62,114 bases of DNA from Nodosilinea sp. FACHB-131 (GCF_014695395.1 NZ_JACJOF010000044.1:1-62114); one strand, 5' to 3'. Positions 8,469 through 17,896 are shown, counted from the stretch's first letter. Notes: generated by a model not told the origin, from the letters alone. Translations and numbers: made by a program.

Positions 8469-10460
8469 TCAGGCAACCTTTCCCTGACTGCGTCGCCGAT
8501 GTTCAGCACGCAGAAATTGCATCAGCTCCTTGAGTTGACCATCGGACAAGTCGCATAACTTGAGCTGACCGTCAGCCGTCAGAGGTAAGGCCTGTTTATC
8601 CGAGGCATCGAAAGCCTGTGACAGCAATCGCTGGTTGAATGCTAGGATAGGGGCTAACTTGTCCTGAAGTTCTTGCTCATCATACTGTGCAGCTTGCATA
8701 GCGCGGCTGTGATGCATGGCCCGAGCAGCAGCCTCAAGCTCAGCTTCTGAGGCATTAGAATTCTTCAAAAATGTGACATACATTTTCCTAAGCGACTGAG
8801 GTACAACAGGAACACCTGTGTATTTCACAAATAAGTACTTTACCCAGCTCGTCATATTTCGGTAGGTAATGGGCTCGCCAGGAGTCGCCCCCATCGTCGT
8901 TTTAACTTTAACAAACAGTCGGTTGTGATTGGGCTTAAACAAAGGGCGATAATCATCTAGCCAAAGCTGGATATAGCCATAGAACGTTTTTCCATTTGTC
9001 AATTGAATATCGTCTACCGGCGCACAGTATTCTTGATAGACCGGCCCCGTTTTATAGTCCTCAGGACCCAGGTTGATAAACCACTTAGCCTTTTCAGGAG
9101 AAGCCATATCCTCCATCGGAATCAGGATTCCATTCTTAAATGTTCCACGTACGAGAGTACGATTTACCTCCAATTCTGAGACCGTTCTATTACGATCTGG
9201 CGGGAGGAAGCAAAAAAATCCAAGAACTAGCAACTTCTGCAAATCAACTGCGATCGCAGATGGCTCGCGACGTTGTCTAGATACTTTGGGTGGTCCTTTT
9301 TTCCTTTCAAATACCTGAGAATAGTAAGCATTCTCGACCTTTTCCTGCTGCTTCTTAAACACTTCTGGGATGGTCTCCCAAGGGACACTCCGCTTAGCAT
9401 AGGGAATCGCCTTAGGTTTTGACTTACATATCTTATTCACGGCAGACATTTTTTGCCGCAGCCGACAAACCATGGGTATATCGCTATACCCAGACCTTGA
9501 GGTTGTATTCCCAGTATCGCGAAAATAGAAGAATTTAGCGACGACAATTAGGGCCTGTATCGTTGTGACCTGCGTCCGTGGCGAGTCCTGGTAAAAGGCA
9601 CAGTAATCTTCTATCAATCGCTCAGCCTCTAAAGCTTTTTGTTCTGCCATTTGCTTAGCCATCTGCTGGCGAAGCAGAAACTTAGTCATCACCTCTTCCG
9701 GATCAGAATGTTTCGTCTGAATCTCCTCCAGCGAGACTCGAAGCGGGACATAGGGGATAATGCCCTTGAGCGATAGTTCCTCTAGTGGAACGCGCTTAAA
9801 GTGATACTGCCACCCCAGAACCCGGTAGATAAACGACGCATAGTTATTGACTGTTACTAGTCTGTGACCGAGATAATTCTTCTCAAACTGAGCCAGGGCC
9901 GCCATCTGTTGGCTCAATTCTGCATTGACTTCTTCGGAACGGAGACCGAAATCATCGCGTCGAATTCGCTCGGTCAACCTAATGTCACGTGTACGGGGCT
10001 TGCCTTGAGCATGGGCATCACGGGATGAGTGACGATAGATCTTTGCAGCCGGCTTGGCCGGCTCATTCGTCTCCTGGCCATCCCCTACGATCAGCCCTTG
10101 GTCAGTCACCCAATTGCTGAACAGCTTCGCCTGATACCGGTTCGTCTTGCGCACATCCGCAGGCACTTGTACCTGTTTGAAGTAACGGTCTTGGGCCTGC
10201 GACACATTCCTAACGTGATCAAGAGAAAGAGAATCTAGGAATTCGGTAGCCGTCTCAATGTCGCGAGTCGTCGTCCGTTTCCCCGCACGAACCGGCCCGC
10301 CTAAACCAGGTACAGCGTAGGTTAACACCGCTGTTCGAGCTAGCGAGACTGCATTGCTAGACACATCGCCGACATCCATCCGACGCACCAGGTCCGCCAA
10401 GTATGCCCGGAAAGCACTACCGAAACTCCTGCCCTTTTCAAGGTGATATTGGTTTTTCAC
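8469..10460 (-). CDS. Large tyrosine-recombinase-like integrase
   Basis: A 663-residue protein whose C-terminal 250 residues carry the recombinase pattern: PPDRNRTVSEL for the first Arg box, YKTG for the beta-hairpin Lys, SLRKMYVTFL for the second Arg (the usual leading His of HxxR is not conserved), MHHSRAMQAAQYD for the later His and the Tyr nucleophile. The long N-terminal part is helical with charged segments and would be the DNA-binding arm. This size and divergence fit the large integrases of cyanobacterial mobile elements rather than XerC/D. It has no visible excisionase partner; 10461-10860 upstream is AT-rich. Confidence 0.65.
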   Translation of the reverse strand: MKNQYHLEKGRSFGSAFRAYLADLVRRMDVGDVSSNAVSLARTAVLTYAVPGLGGPVRAGKRTTTRDIETATEFLDSLSLDHVRNVSQAQDRYFKQVQVPADVRKTNRYQAKLFSNWVTDQGLIVGDGQETNEPAKPAAKIYRHSSRDAHAQGKPRTRDIRLTERIRRDDFGLRSEEVNAELSQQMAALAQFEKNYLGHRLVTVNNYASFIYRVLGWQYHFKRVPLEELSLKGIIPYVPLRVSLEEIQTKHSDPEEVMTKFLLRQQMAKQMAEQKALEAERLIEDYCAFYQDSPRTQVTTIQALIVVAKFFYFRDTGNTTSRSGYSDIPMVCRLRQKMSAVNKICKSKPKAIPYAKRSVPWETIPEVFKKQQEKVENAYYSQVFERKKGPPKVSRQRREPSAIAVDLQKLLVLGFFCFLPPDRNRTVSELEVNRTLVRGTFKNGILIPMEDMASPEKAKWFINLGPEDYKTGPVYQEYCAPVDDIQLTNGKTFYGYIQLWLDDYRPLFKPNHNRLFVKVKTTMGATPGEPITYRNMTSWVKYLFVKYTGVPVVPQSLRKMYVTFLKNSNASEAELEAAARAMHHSRAMQAAQYDEQELQDKLAPILAFNQRLLSQAFDASDKQALPLTADGQLKLCDLSDGQLKELMQFLRAEHRRRSQGKVA

Positions 10461-10866
10461 TTCAAGAATCCTATCTGTAGGTCTGAGATTTACATGCGCA
10501 CGAGCTGAGTTATTAGCCTTACTTATGTAGGCGACACCGCTGCACTACCTCCTTATAATACATTAGCACTAGTCTATTTGTCTTTCTCTCGTTGTAAGAC
10601 TGATATATTGCGCATTAGCTAAGCCTTTTTCCCTAAAAGATTTTGAGTTTTACCACGAGTTTTTTCAGCTTTATTATTTTTAACGTTTGACATAAATAAT
10701 TACTTTTTAGCTCTACAATCTTTACTAATCAGGCATTTCGGAGAATAAATTATAGATTGATCAGCAAAAATAAGGTCTTAAATAAAGGGAGCTAGCTACT
10801 TTCACATATTAAAAATAAACTTCAGAAGGTGTTATAAGCCTTATTGACCCAAATAACACCCTAAGC
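10461..10866. other. AT-rich intergenic region, no gene seen
   Basis: Runs of A and T and several weak TATAAT-like strings; probably contains the promoter of the large recombinase. No ORF supported. Confidence 0.4.
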
Positions 10867-10962
10867 AAGGCAATTTGTTGCGTATAAGCTAAAGCTATGT
10901 GTGAATTGCCTTTCAGGTTGAAGGTGCACTAATTTCTAAATCTTCAGCCATTGCGGCTTTTT
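10867..10962 (+). ncRNA. Structured leader or small RNA ending in an intrinsic terminator
   Basis: AAGGCAATT (10867-10875) pairs with AATTGCCTT (10904-10912), enclosing a smaller hairpin ATAAGCTaaAGCTAT. Then AGCCattgcGGCT followed by seven T forms a terminator near 10943-10961. It lies just upstream of the DNA-binding gene at 11037. A plasmid copy-control or attenuator RNA is possible, not shown. Confidence 0.35.
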
Positions 10963-11036
10963 TTCAAGCATTCATACATCACCCCATTCCCAGAACTAGG
11001 CATTATTATTAGTTCTAGCTGTCACAGAGACAACTC

Positions 11037-11498
11037 ATGTCTGGCTCCGGTATCAAGTCAACGACTCAAGGCGTCGCTCGGCGAGGGCGTCCCACTCAGT
11101 ATAAAGAGGCAAAAATTCGCCTCAACCTCAGCGTGACACCCCGCTCTCGCTACTATCTGGGCCTGGTGGCTCACCTGCGGAAGACGTCAATGTCAGAGAT
11201 TATTGAGGAGTTTGCCACGGCCATGAACCAGATTCAGTGTGGTTTAGGGCCTCTAGGCCATGGCAGTAGGCGTGAGGGCAGCAAAGCCTTGCGAGGACAA
11301 TCAATCTACTACGAAGAGCGTAAGGAAGCACTGAATTTATGCGTTACTCCCGACACCAAGCGCATACTGCAGGAGTTAGCAGTCAAGGCTACTGAGCCTG
11401 AGGTCAAGCCATCCATGTCTGATGTGGTGGAGCGTCACTGCCGCTGTCTTGCTGAGTTGTACGAAGATGGTTGTCCTTATCCAGGACGTCGTGGATAG
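11037..11498 (+). CDS. RHH-like DNA-binding protein with two related halves
   Basis: A 153-residue protein. The first half reads RRGRPTQYKEAKIRLNLSVT then a helical stretch ending MSEIIEEFA; the second half repeats the layout (EERKEALNLCVT, MSDVVERHCRCLAELYE). This looks like two tandem ribbon-helix-helix units, a design used by plasmid copy-control and partition regulators. It precedes the primase-like replication gene at 11933 in the same direction and is followed by a perfect 32-bp palindrome. A broken copy of its C-terminus follows at 11618. Role in replication control is inferred from position. Confidence 0.5.
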   Translation: MSGSGIKSTTQGVARRGRPTQYKEAKIRLNLSVTPRSRYYLGLVAHLRKTSMSEIIEEFATAMNQIQCGLGPLGHGSRREGSKALRGQSIYYEERKEALNLCVTPDTKRILQELAVKATEPEVKPSMSDVVERHCRCLAELYEDGCPYPGRRG

Positions 11499-11509
11499 AG
11501 GACCGAAGT

Positions 11510-11541
11510 AAATTTTGAGATATAGCTATATCTCAAAATTT
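11510..11541. terminator. Perfect 32-bp palindrome after the RHH gene
   Basis: AAATTTTGAGATATAG followed directly by its exact reverse complement, no loop base, 12 bp after the stop codon. Either a terminator for both strands or a protein-binding site; no T-run follows. Confidence 0.55.
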
Positions 11542-11617
11542 GCAGAGGTAGGGAAAGACTCTTGCGCTTCACTCTCATACTGCTGTCTTTGCACTCAACG
11601 GAGTTTTTTCATCCTTT

Positions 11618-11761
11618 ACACCCACCACAAAGCGCAGATTGAAGCAGCTAGCTGCCAAAGCTAACGATCCTCAAATGTTTGACGTCGTCGAGCGCCACGG
11701 CCGCTGCCTTGCAGAGGTGCACATAGAGCATGATTCACATCCCCAAGGAATGCGCGGCTAG
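11618..11761 (+). pseudogene. C-terminal remnant of a second RHH-like gene
   Basis: The frame TPTTKRRLKQLAAKAN...FDVVERHGRCLAEVH ending MRG-stop matches the last 50 residues of the gene at 11037-11498 (TPDTKRILQELAVKAT...SDVVERHCRCLAELY). No start and no N-terminal part exist, so it is a truncated duplicate. Like the intact copy, it is followed by a strong hairpin (11792). Confidence 0.6.
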
Positions 11762-11791
11762 CACGCCAAAGCCAGTTTCGGAGCATGCCCG

Positions 11792-11840
11792 TTGCCAAGC
11801 AAGTGGTACTGCTTCTTTAGCAGTACCACTTGCTTGGCAA
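11792..11840. terminator. 21-bp perfect-stem hairpin
   Basis: TTGCCAAGCAAGTGGTACTGC, a 7-base loop (TTCTTTA), then the exact reverse complement. It follows the RHH remnant and precedes the replication gene. Stem length is unusual for a plain terminator and there is no T-run. Confidence 0.55.
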
Positions 11841-11932
11841 TGCAGTGAGTTTCTTTGCTAGAAGTGCCAAATTCAGAACAACGGCTTATAATACCTTGCC
11901 ATAAGAACACCAGTACTTGGCTGTGTTTATAG

Positions 11933-13789
11933 ATGGCGCTAGCAAGTTCCTCCTCGCCTAACATAGGCCTCGATACACCCATTCCCATCATTCAGCAACT
12001 GTTTCTTCAGCATCGCTGGGACTGGATTAAGGCATCTGAAGGGATTGGCCGAGGTCAGAAGCCGCAGTGGCGAACCATGCGTCACCAGTTGACTCCGCCT
12101 GAATTGTGTCGGCTTTGGCGCAGCCCTAAACACAGCATTGGCGTAAGTTTTGGAAAAGAGACCAACTACGCGCTGCTGGATATCGATACTGACAGCTTCT
12201 ACCGCAACCCCGAAGGCATAAGGCGAATTAGGGCTGCCTTAGAAACAATTGGTATAGTTCGGACAGTCTTGATTCGCTCTAGCAATAGTGGAGGGCTACA
12301 CCTCTGGCTTTCGTTACCCAAGCCAGTCAGCACCTTTAATCTTGCAGTTGCGCTAAGGGCAACGCTGCAGAGGCAAGGTTTCGTGATCGAATTGGGAGTT
12401 TTAGAAATCTTCCCAAACGTCAAGAAGTACATCCATAAGGGCAAACCAGGCCGCTACAGAGCGCATCGGCTACCGCTACAGCCTGGTTCTGGGTCTTTTA
12501 TGTTAAACGACGACTTCAACCCTGTTGGAAACGACTTGAAGGTCTTTAGTAACCGCTGGACTGCTGCGGCTGCAGGTCAGGATATTGAAACGCTTAACGA
12601 GGCACTGGCTACAGAGCGCGAGCTATTTGACCAGGAACGTAAATCTCAGCACTCGTCGTCTTTCTGGCGCTCAAAGCAGACTGTTCAAACTGCAGTTGAT
12701 ACTGGAGAAGGTTGGACGGGCCCAGGGCAAACCAACTACTTGCTTGGCCGATTCGCATGGTTTGGCCGGACTTGTCGAGGCTTAACTGGGTCAGCGTTAG
12801 TTCAGTATATTGTTGATCGGGTTCGCAGAAGCCCCGGTTATGCAAAGCATTGTGGTCATCAACACGAGATTGAGAAGCGGGCCAGAGACTGGGCAAGGTC
12901 GGCAGAGAAACTTTACAAACCTTACCAGGGAAACACTCAACGACCAGATGGAGAGGAATCTGAGGTCAATAAAAACTTACTCAAGGCTGCAGAGGCGTTG
13001 AAAAGGTTGACTACGGCTGTCAACCGACTGCGGCAGGAGAACCGTTTTCCTGAAACGATTACTGAGCGAGCGAAGATACTTGAGCAAGAAGCCGGGATTA
13101 GCAGCAAGACTCTCTACAAAGACGGGTACAAACAGCGTTGGCACCCCAAATTTTTGGTTGCCGCCACTTCTGCTGTCCTTGAGCCACAGGCTCAAGAGGC
13201 TGCCTCATCGGAGATGAGTACCAAGGAATTTGCGCCCTTTTCAGCCTATTTTTCAGAAGATGGCCTCAAACCTTTGCTAAACAAGGGTTTCGAGAAATTT
13301 TACACCCGCCCCCTAATGAAGCTTGCTCCCCCTGTCCTAGTTGATCAGGAGGATCAGAAAGTTAGTTTTAGCTTGAGAGATCCATTTTCTTCAACCAGAA
13401 AACAATGCTTTCAAGGCTTTAAAGAACACCTCGTCCCGAAAAAAATAAAATTTGAGCCCGATAAGGGGGCTGACCACCTCCCTAGGATGCCCCTAAAGCC
13501 TCCGGTAACCTTGCTCGTGGAAACAGTGATCTCTTATCGTCGCCGGGAGGCGGTCCGGCTGGCCGGTCGGACCGCATTTCCTCGATTAGCCGAGGGGGTA
13601 AGTTCCCTCGCGACGAAGGGACTTACTGAATCCTATAGGTTGACTCAGCTGGCGTTGGTGCCAGGAGCAGAGGTTACTGCTGATACGCCAAAGCAGCTTA
13701 CAGAGCAGCTGCGAACGCTGCAACGCGTGAGGGAGCAACAGGGGCTATGCGAAACCAAACCTAGCTCTCGCCAGATCTCGTCTGCTTAG
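11933..13789 (+). CDS. Primase-like (AEP fold) plasmid replication protein, copy 1
   Basis: A 618-residue protein with the pattern of archaeo-eukaryotic primases: acidic motif YALLDIDTD (81-85 core), then SGGLHLWL (119-126) holding the conserved His, then LEIFPNVKKY and HRLPLQPGSGS. Further on come GQTNYLLGRFAWFGR and a CGHQHEIEKRARDWARS block shared with the homologue at 41262-42908. Such proteins prime or initiate plasmid and phage replication. The C-terminal 200 residues are poorly conserved and basic. TTATAAT at 11886 could be its -10 box. Two related copies on one plasmid suggest a fused replicon. Exact initiation role is inferred. Confidence 0.6.
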   Translation: MALASSSSPNIGLDTPIPIIQQLFLQHRWDWIKASEGIGRGQKPQWRTMRHQLTPPELCRLWRSPKHSIGVSFGKETNYALLDIDTDSFYRNPEGIRRIRAALETIGIVRTVLIRSSNSGGLHLWLSLPKPVSTFNLAVALRATLQRQGFVIELGVLEIFPNVKKYIHKGKPGRYRAHRLPLQPGSGSFMLNDDFNPVGNDLKVFSNRWTAAAAGQDIETLNEALATERELFDQERKSQHSSSFWRSKQTVQTAVDTGEGWTGPGQTNYLLGRFAWFGRTCRGLTGSALVQYIVDRVRRSPGYAKHCGHQHEIEKRARDWARSAEKLYKPYQGNTQRPDGEESEVNKNLLKAAEALKRLTTAVNRLRQENRFPETITERAKILEQEAGISSKTLYKDGYKQRWHPKFLVAATSAVLEPQAQEAASSEMSTKEFAPFSAYFSEDGLKPLLNKGFEKFYTRPLMKLAPPVLVDQEDQKVSFSLRDPFSSTRKQCFQGFKEHLVPKKIKFEPDKGADHLPRMPLKPPVTLLVETVISYRRREAVRLAGRTAFPRLAEGVSSLATKGLTESYRLTQLALVPGAEVTADTPKQLTEQLRTLQRVREQQGLCETKPSSRQISSA

Positions 13790-13845
13790 TAAAAAGCTTT
13801 AGACGCAAAGGCTAGAAGGATTCCAACAAATGGGGAGGCGGCAAG

Positions 13846-14097
13846 ATGACGTTAACCTACGACCTGGAGCGCTGGCGCAGCCAGAGATGGCAAAAGGATA
13901 GTCGCTACTACATTTGCCGGGTAGAGCAAGACCTCTTCGGCACTTGGCTCATGATCTCTGAGTGGGGTGGCTTGTGGGTGGGTCGCCGCCGGTTGAGGGA
14001 AGAAGCTTATTTCAGCTATGAGGAGGCATGCACCCGCTTTGAGCTTATTAATCAGCAACGACAACGGCGAGGCTATGTCGCTCTGTTTGTGGATTAG
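13846..14097 (+). CDS. Small WGR-domain protein
   Basis: 83 residues, ATG behind GGGGAGG. YYICRVEQDLFGTWLMISEW, then GGLWVGRRR, then SYEEACTRFELI and RRGYVALF: the order and spacing of the WGR domain, a small nucleic-acid-binding fold named for Trp-Gly-Arg and found in PARPs and bacterial regulators. The central motif reads EWGGLW rather than WGR. It follows the replication gene by 56 bp, so it may share its transcript, and is closed by a 42-bp palindrome. Confidence 0.65.
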   Translation: MTLTYDLERWRSQRWQKDSRYYICRVEQDLFGTWLMISEWGGLWVGRRRLREEAYFSYEEACTRFELINQQRQRRGYVALFVD

Positions 14098-14103
14098 GAA
14101 GAA

Positions 14104-14145
14104 GCACCTCAATTCCAGAAATAGCTATTTCTGGAATTGAGGTGC
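14104..14145. terminator. Perfect 42-bp palindrome after the WGR gene
   Basis: GCACCTCAATTCCAGAAATA then GC and the exact reverse complement, centred on TAGCTA like the palindrome at 11510. It starts 6 bp after the stop codon. Terminator, cruciform or binding site. Confidence 0.6.
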
Positions 14146-14360
14146 CCAACGGTAACACCAAAACCCCCTGACTTCTAACCGCTGTACCTCAGCAGATTTA
14201 AGGCGCTGACGCTTAGGGGGTAAACACCCTGTATTTTTTTGAGGGCAAAAGGGCAACGCTCAAAGGGATACAGCTGGCCCGGCTGCCGGAGGTCAAACCC
14301 TACTGGCTGGAGAACCCAGGGTGACCTCGGCCGGAGCCGGTTTGTTTTAGGGGAAATGAG
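14146..14360. other. Intergenic, no gene seen
   Basis: Contains short GC-rich hairpins such as GGCCGGAGCCGG near 14327 but no gene. It leads into the frameshifted gene at 14361. Confidence 0.4.
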
Positions 14361-14697
14361 GTGCGATCGTCTACCTTCGCTCAGATGGCCCTAGAACTGC
14401 CGGAAGTGACCCCGAACGTACCTTTTGTCGCCCAGCCCAGTAAACGCCCTCACAGCCCCAAGCGGAAGGCCGTTGGGTGGATAAAAGAGAGGCAGGGGAA
14501 TACCAAGCGCGAGAAACTTACAACAAGCTATTTCTGCTGCTGGGATGAGGCGGTGAAGCGGGACGGCCAGGCCAAGTACCAACGGCATCAGGTTTATGTG
14601 CCGGTGGGGCGATCGCGCGGGTGCAGAAGATGATTGCGGAGCGGCAGCCGGTGGCGGTGGTTCTGAGTGTGATCGCGGGGGTGAAGACTAAGAGGTA
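14361..14697 (+). pseudogene. Small cyanobacterial basic protein, frameshifted
   Basis: Starts at GTG behind AGGGGA. Frame one reads GWIKERQGNTKREKLTTSYF and CWDEAVKRDGQAKYQRHQVYVPVG, then hits a stop at 14631. The other frame continues ARVQKMIAERQPVAVVLSVI and ends AGVKTKR. The two halves together look like a family of short basic cyanobacterial proteins of about 70-100 residues with unknown function. The shift lies at the GTGGGGCGATCGCG stretch near 14605, so a one-base indel at a G-run is likely. Confidence 0.5.
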
Positions 14698-14706
14698 GTG
14701 GATTTG

Positions 14707-16170
14707 CTAGCGCAGCACCAGGGCGGGAACGTCTGAGCTAGGAGAGTTTAGGAAGAGAGCTCCACGGCTTTGCAGGTCGCGTTTATCCGCTTCTGTGAGC
14801 CTTGGGTTGTCTCCGAAAATGGTCCTTGTTAAATCAGCGTGGGTAAGGTCTGCTCCTGTTAAGTCAACTCCTATCAAGTTGGTATCTCGGAGATTTGCCC
14901 CGCTAAGGTCGGCTTCGCTAAGGTCGGCTTTGCTAAGGCTGAAGTTGTGGTCAAAGGCTTTGACGATGGCAATGGCGTTGTCATGGGCGCGGGTAATGTT
15001 GAAGTCACGGGTGCGGGTGCGGGTGACTTCGAGGTCTTGGGTGAGGTCGCATGCGCGGGCGCGGATGGCGAAGACGAAGGCGAAGGCGAAGGCGCTGTCA
15101 TGGGTGCGGGTAGTATTGAGTTCGCGGGCGCGGTTAATGTCGAGTTCGAGTTCGCGGGCGCGGGTGCGGGCGCGGTTAATGTCGAGTTCGAGTTCGCGGG
15201 CGCGGGTGCGGATGCGGTTAATGTCGAGTTCGAGTTCGCGGGCGCGGGTGAGTTCGAGTTCGAGGTTGCGAGCGAGGACTTCGACGAGGGCAAAGGTGCT
15301 GAGGAAGGCGATGAAGGCGATGAGGATTGCAATAAGGATGATGCGGTCGGAGGTGCTGAGGATGACGAAGACGGAGGGGAATGTGCTGAAGATGGCGATC
15401 GCGCTAAGGATGGCGATCGTTCGGAGGACGGCGCGGACGCGGGCGCTGACACGGACGCGGGCACTGACGCGGGCGCGGGCGCTGACGCGGGTGCGGGCGC
15501 GGTCGAGGGTGCGGTCAAGGGCACTGAGGATTGCGATGGTGAAGGTGTGGGCGGATTCGAGAACCTTTTTGGTTTTTACAGATTGCCCTCGAAGCCTCAA
15601 TGTTTGAATGAGTCGAGCCTTACGAGCATCCTGAGTGTCAGTGTCAACAGGGGCTACTGCTTCTACTGGAGGGATATCCAGCCGCTCAAGCTGCCCAGCC
15701 TCAAACATCTCTTGGAGGTTGGTGAGCCCCTCTGGTGAGCCATTTAAAATGACTCTAATGCTGCCCTCCCGAAAAAATGCAATGTCTATGGAATCGTCTC
15801 CGGTCTTTTTCCTGAGTAGCTTTACAAAGGCCTGAAGTTCAGCGGTAGTCGAGCTGCTGGTTTTGCCGCTTATGACGAAAGCTACAGGCGGTGGTGCTGT
15901 TTTTGTTGCCTTTGGAATGAGAATCTGTAGAACATCGTCAACTGCTGCCAGGCCAGGGCCGCTGGAGCCCTCTAACCAACCCAGCAACTCCTTACTCCTT
16001 TGCCCTTGGGGAGCGGTGCTTGAGGCAACAATCCCTTTGGGAGGATCTAGCGCAAAGACAAGCTCATCGAACTGGGATGGTGGCAGCGCGTTGATGGTCT
16101 GAATTAGGCACAGCCTCTCCTTTGCTGATAGCTTCGGCTTCTCTTCACGCACCGAGGTTGTCTCCACCAT
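14707..16170 (-). CDS. EAD-type domain protein with membrane segments, RARELELDIN repeats and pentapeptide repeats
   Basis: 487 residues. Residues 12-90 are an effector-associated (death-like) domain (KERLCLIQTINALPPSQFDE, then APQGQRSKELLGWLE, then GPGLAAVDDVLQIL), shared with the gene at 20777. An alpha/beta-type segment follows (VAFVISGKT..., FFREGSIRVILNG). Residues about 210-300 are Arg/Ala-rich with hydrophobic runs (ILSALDR, IILIAILIAFIAFLSTFALV). Then come four copies of RARELELDIN-like sequence, a coiled or amphipathic array, and near 415-460 pentapeptide repeats (ADLSEADLSGANL). EADs recruit partner proteins in STAND and caspase-like conflict systems. The Arg-rich low-complexity middle is encoded by a GC-rich repeat and may be partly an expanded microsatellite. 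Confidence 0.55.
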   Translation of the reverse strand: MVETTSVREEKPKLSAKERLCLIQTINALPPSQFDELVFALDPPKGIVASSTAPQGQRSKELLGWLEGSSGPGLAAVDDVLQILIPKATKTAPPPVAFVISGKTSSSTTAELQAFVKLLRKKTGDDSIDIAFFREGSIRVILNGSPEGLTNLQEMFEAGQLERLDIPPVEAVAPVDTDTQDARKARLIQTLRLRGQSVKTKKVLESAHTFTIAILSALDRTLDRARTRVSARARVSARVRVSARVRAVLRTIAILSAIAIFSTFPSVFVILSTSDRIILIAILIAFIAFLSTFALVEVLARNLELELTRARELELDINRIRTRARELELDINRARTRARELELDINRARELNTTRTHDSAFAFAFVFAIRARACDLTQDLEVTRTRTRDFNITRAHDNAIAIVKAFDHNFSLSKADLSEADLSGANLRDTNLIGVDLTGADLTHADLTRTIFGDNPRLTEADKRDLQSRGALFLNSPSSDVPALVLR

Positions 16171-16233
16171 GCCAGTCTGGATGTTTCGAGCCCATCATAC
16201 TCTGGGCAGTCTGGGGGCGGTCGCAGCTACCCC

Positions 16234-17475
16234 TTACCTCACCAACAGCAGATCCCCCCACCGAGTTGTATACCCTGGGGACCTCAGCATTGTCCGCATC
16301 TGCCACCCCTTCTCAATTCCCTCAGCCGCATAGAACACTGTCCCGACCCCAAACTGCCGATTCAGGCTATCCACCGTCCGCATCAGCGCCTCCCGCTTCT
16401 CCTGCTGGGCCAGGTTGCTGAATAGGTCTGTCTGCACCACAGAGGCCGGGCTTAACTCCGTCAGCAACACCCCTGCTTTCTTGTACTGATACCCAGGCCG
16501 GTAAAGCCATTCCACCGCTCTTAGCGCTGCCTGCACTAGCGTGAACATGTCATTCTCCGGTTGGGGCAGCTGCACCACGGCAGAGTTGGAATACTGCGGT
16601 TCACTGGGCTTGAAGCGGTTGGTCGTGATGAAGACGGTCACGACACCGGCCTTCAGCTCATCTCGCCTGACCTTGGCAGCAGCCCGCGCGGCATAAGTGG
16701 CCACCGCCTCTTTCAGCTCAGCGATCGCCGTCACTGGTCTGCCAAAGGACCGCGACATACAGCAGCTCTTGCGCGGGGCCGGGCACAGATCTAGCGGCAG
16801 GCAGGAGATTCCCCGTAGCTCTTGCACCAGGCGCACCCCAACAACGCCCATCTGCTGCCGTACCCAGCTCAGCTCTACATCCCGTAGCTGGAGAGCTGTC
16901 TCAATACCTTGCTGATGGAGGCGGTCGCTGAGCCGGTGACCGATGCCCCAAAGCTCTCCCACCGGCAGATCTGCCAGCACCGTCGAGGGGGTTTCTAGGA
17001 CACAGACGCCGGTGCTCTTTGTGGCGATGTGGTTAGCTACCTTAGCTAGGGTTTTAGTCGGGGCCACCCCCACCGAGACAGGTATGCCAGTCCACTGCTG
17101 CACCGTTTGCCGCAGCTGCGTGGCGATCGCGTCCACATCCCCTGAGAGCCCCAGGAACGCTTCATCAATGGAGTAGACCTCCACTTCCGGCGTGAACTGC
17201 TCTAGGGTCTGCATCACCCGCCGCGACAGGTCGCCGTAGAGGGTGTAGTTGGAGGAATAGACCTGGATGTTGTGGGCCTGAATCTGCGATCGCAGCTTAA
17301 AGACCGGCGCACCCATCGGAATGCCCAGGGTCTTGACCTCATTGGATCGGGCCACCACGCAACCATCGTTATTAGAGAGCACCACCACTGGCTTATCCCG
17401 CAAGCGAGGATCGAATACCCGCTCGCAGGACACGTAGAAGTTGTTGCAGTCTACCAAGGCGATCCAGGGAGGCAT
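16234..17475 (-). CDS. umuC: UmuC, Y-family DNA polymerase V subunit
   Basis: 413 residues starting at ATG 17475 ([20 protein letters not shown]). Palm motif VYSIDEAFL carries the catalytic Asp-Glu, the first metal motif is [10 protein letters not shown], and [18 protein letters not shown] [14 protein letters not shown] follows; little-finger and helix-hairpin regions are present ([12 protein letters not shown]). Full family length. It performs translesion synthesis in the SOS response with UmuD'. The ATG overlaps the original umuD stop as TGATG, showing a coupled operon. A longer frame to 17511 exists but has no family support. Confidence 0.92.
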   Translation of the reverse strand: MPPWIALVDCNNFYVSCERVFDPRLRDKPVVVLSNNDGCVVARSNEVKTLGIPMGAPVFKLRSQIQAHNIQVYSSNYTLYGDLSRRVMQTLEQFTPEVEVYSIDEAFLGLSGDVDAIATQLRQTVQQWTGIPVSVGVAPTKTLAKVANHIATKSTGVCVLETPSTVLADLPVGELWGIGHRLSDRLHQQGIETALQLRDVELSWVRQQMGVVGVRLVQELRGISCLPLDLCPAPRKSCCMSRSFGRPVTAIAELKEAVATYAARAAAKVRRDELKAGVVTVFITTNRFKPSEPQYSNSAVVQLPQPENDMFTLVQAALRAVEWLYRPGYQYKKAGVLLTELSPASVVQTDLFSNLAQQEKREALMRTVDSLNRQFGVGTVFYAAEGIEKGWQMRTMLRSPGYTTRWGDLLLVR

Positions 17476-17845
17476 CAGAGGAAGTGGATTACCTTCGTCA
17501 CTACGCCCCACACCTCAAAGTCAGTGCCTGGGTAAATTCGATTGGGGGATAGGCTGTGTTCTCCGGCATCAGCCGCAGGATGCCCCCGACTCGGTAGAGC
17601 CGCTTAACTGTCAGGTCACCATTCAGCACCGCGATGATGACTTTGTTATGGATTGCAGTGACAGACCGATCCACGATCAGCAGGTCACCGCTGTGGATGC
17701 CTGCGCCAATCATGGAGTCGCCGCTGACCCTGACAAAGAAGGTAGCGGCGGGATGGGGGATTAGATGGCGGTTTAGATCAAGTGGCCCCTCGACGTAATC
17801 TTCTGCTGGCGACGGAAAGCCAGCGGGGATGGTGACGATAAACAA
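17475..17845 (-). pseudogene. umuD: UmuD (S24 peptidase), frameshifted near the C-terminus
   Basis: Reads IPAGFPSPAEDYVEGPLDLN, catalytic Ser in VSGDSMIGAG and Lys in GDLTVKRL. After IEFT the frame shifts: it goes on as [13 protein letters not shown] (17501), while the next frame reads [21 protein letters not shown] at 17475-17477, the expected C-terminus, and that stop overlaps umuC ATG. Restoring one C near 17532 (ACCCCAGGC) repairs the gene. So either a recent loss, a sequencing error in a C-run, or a tolerated change; the missing tail is the last beta strand. The N-terminus is shorter than in E. coli and has no obvious Cys-Gly or Ala-Gly cleavage site. Confidence 0.8.
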
Positions 17846-17896
17846 AGCAGGGAACTCCTCAGACGATTGCCGTGGTAGATGGCACGCCTTACCTGC

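Noticed and set aside
14795..15738. Long plus-strand open frames of 263-270 residues
   Set aside because: They lie opposite the GC-rich repeats of the EAD protein; their products are only Ser/Arg- or Gly/Ala/Glu-rich low complexity. The minus frame has real domains at both ends.
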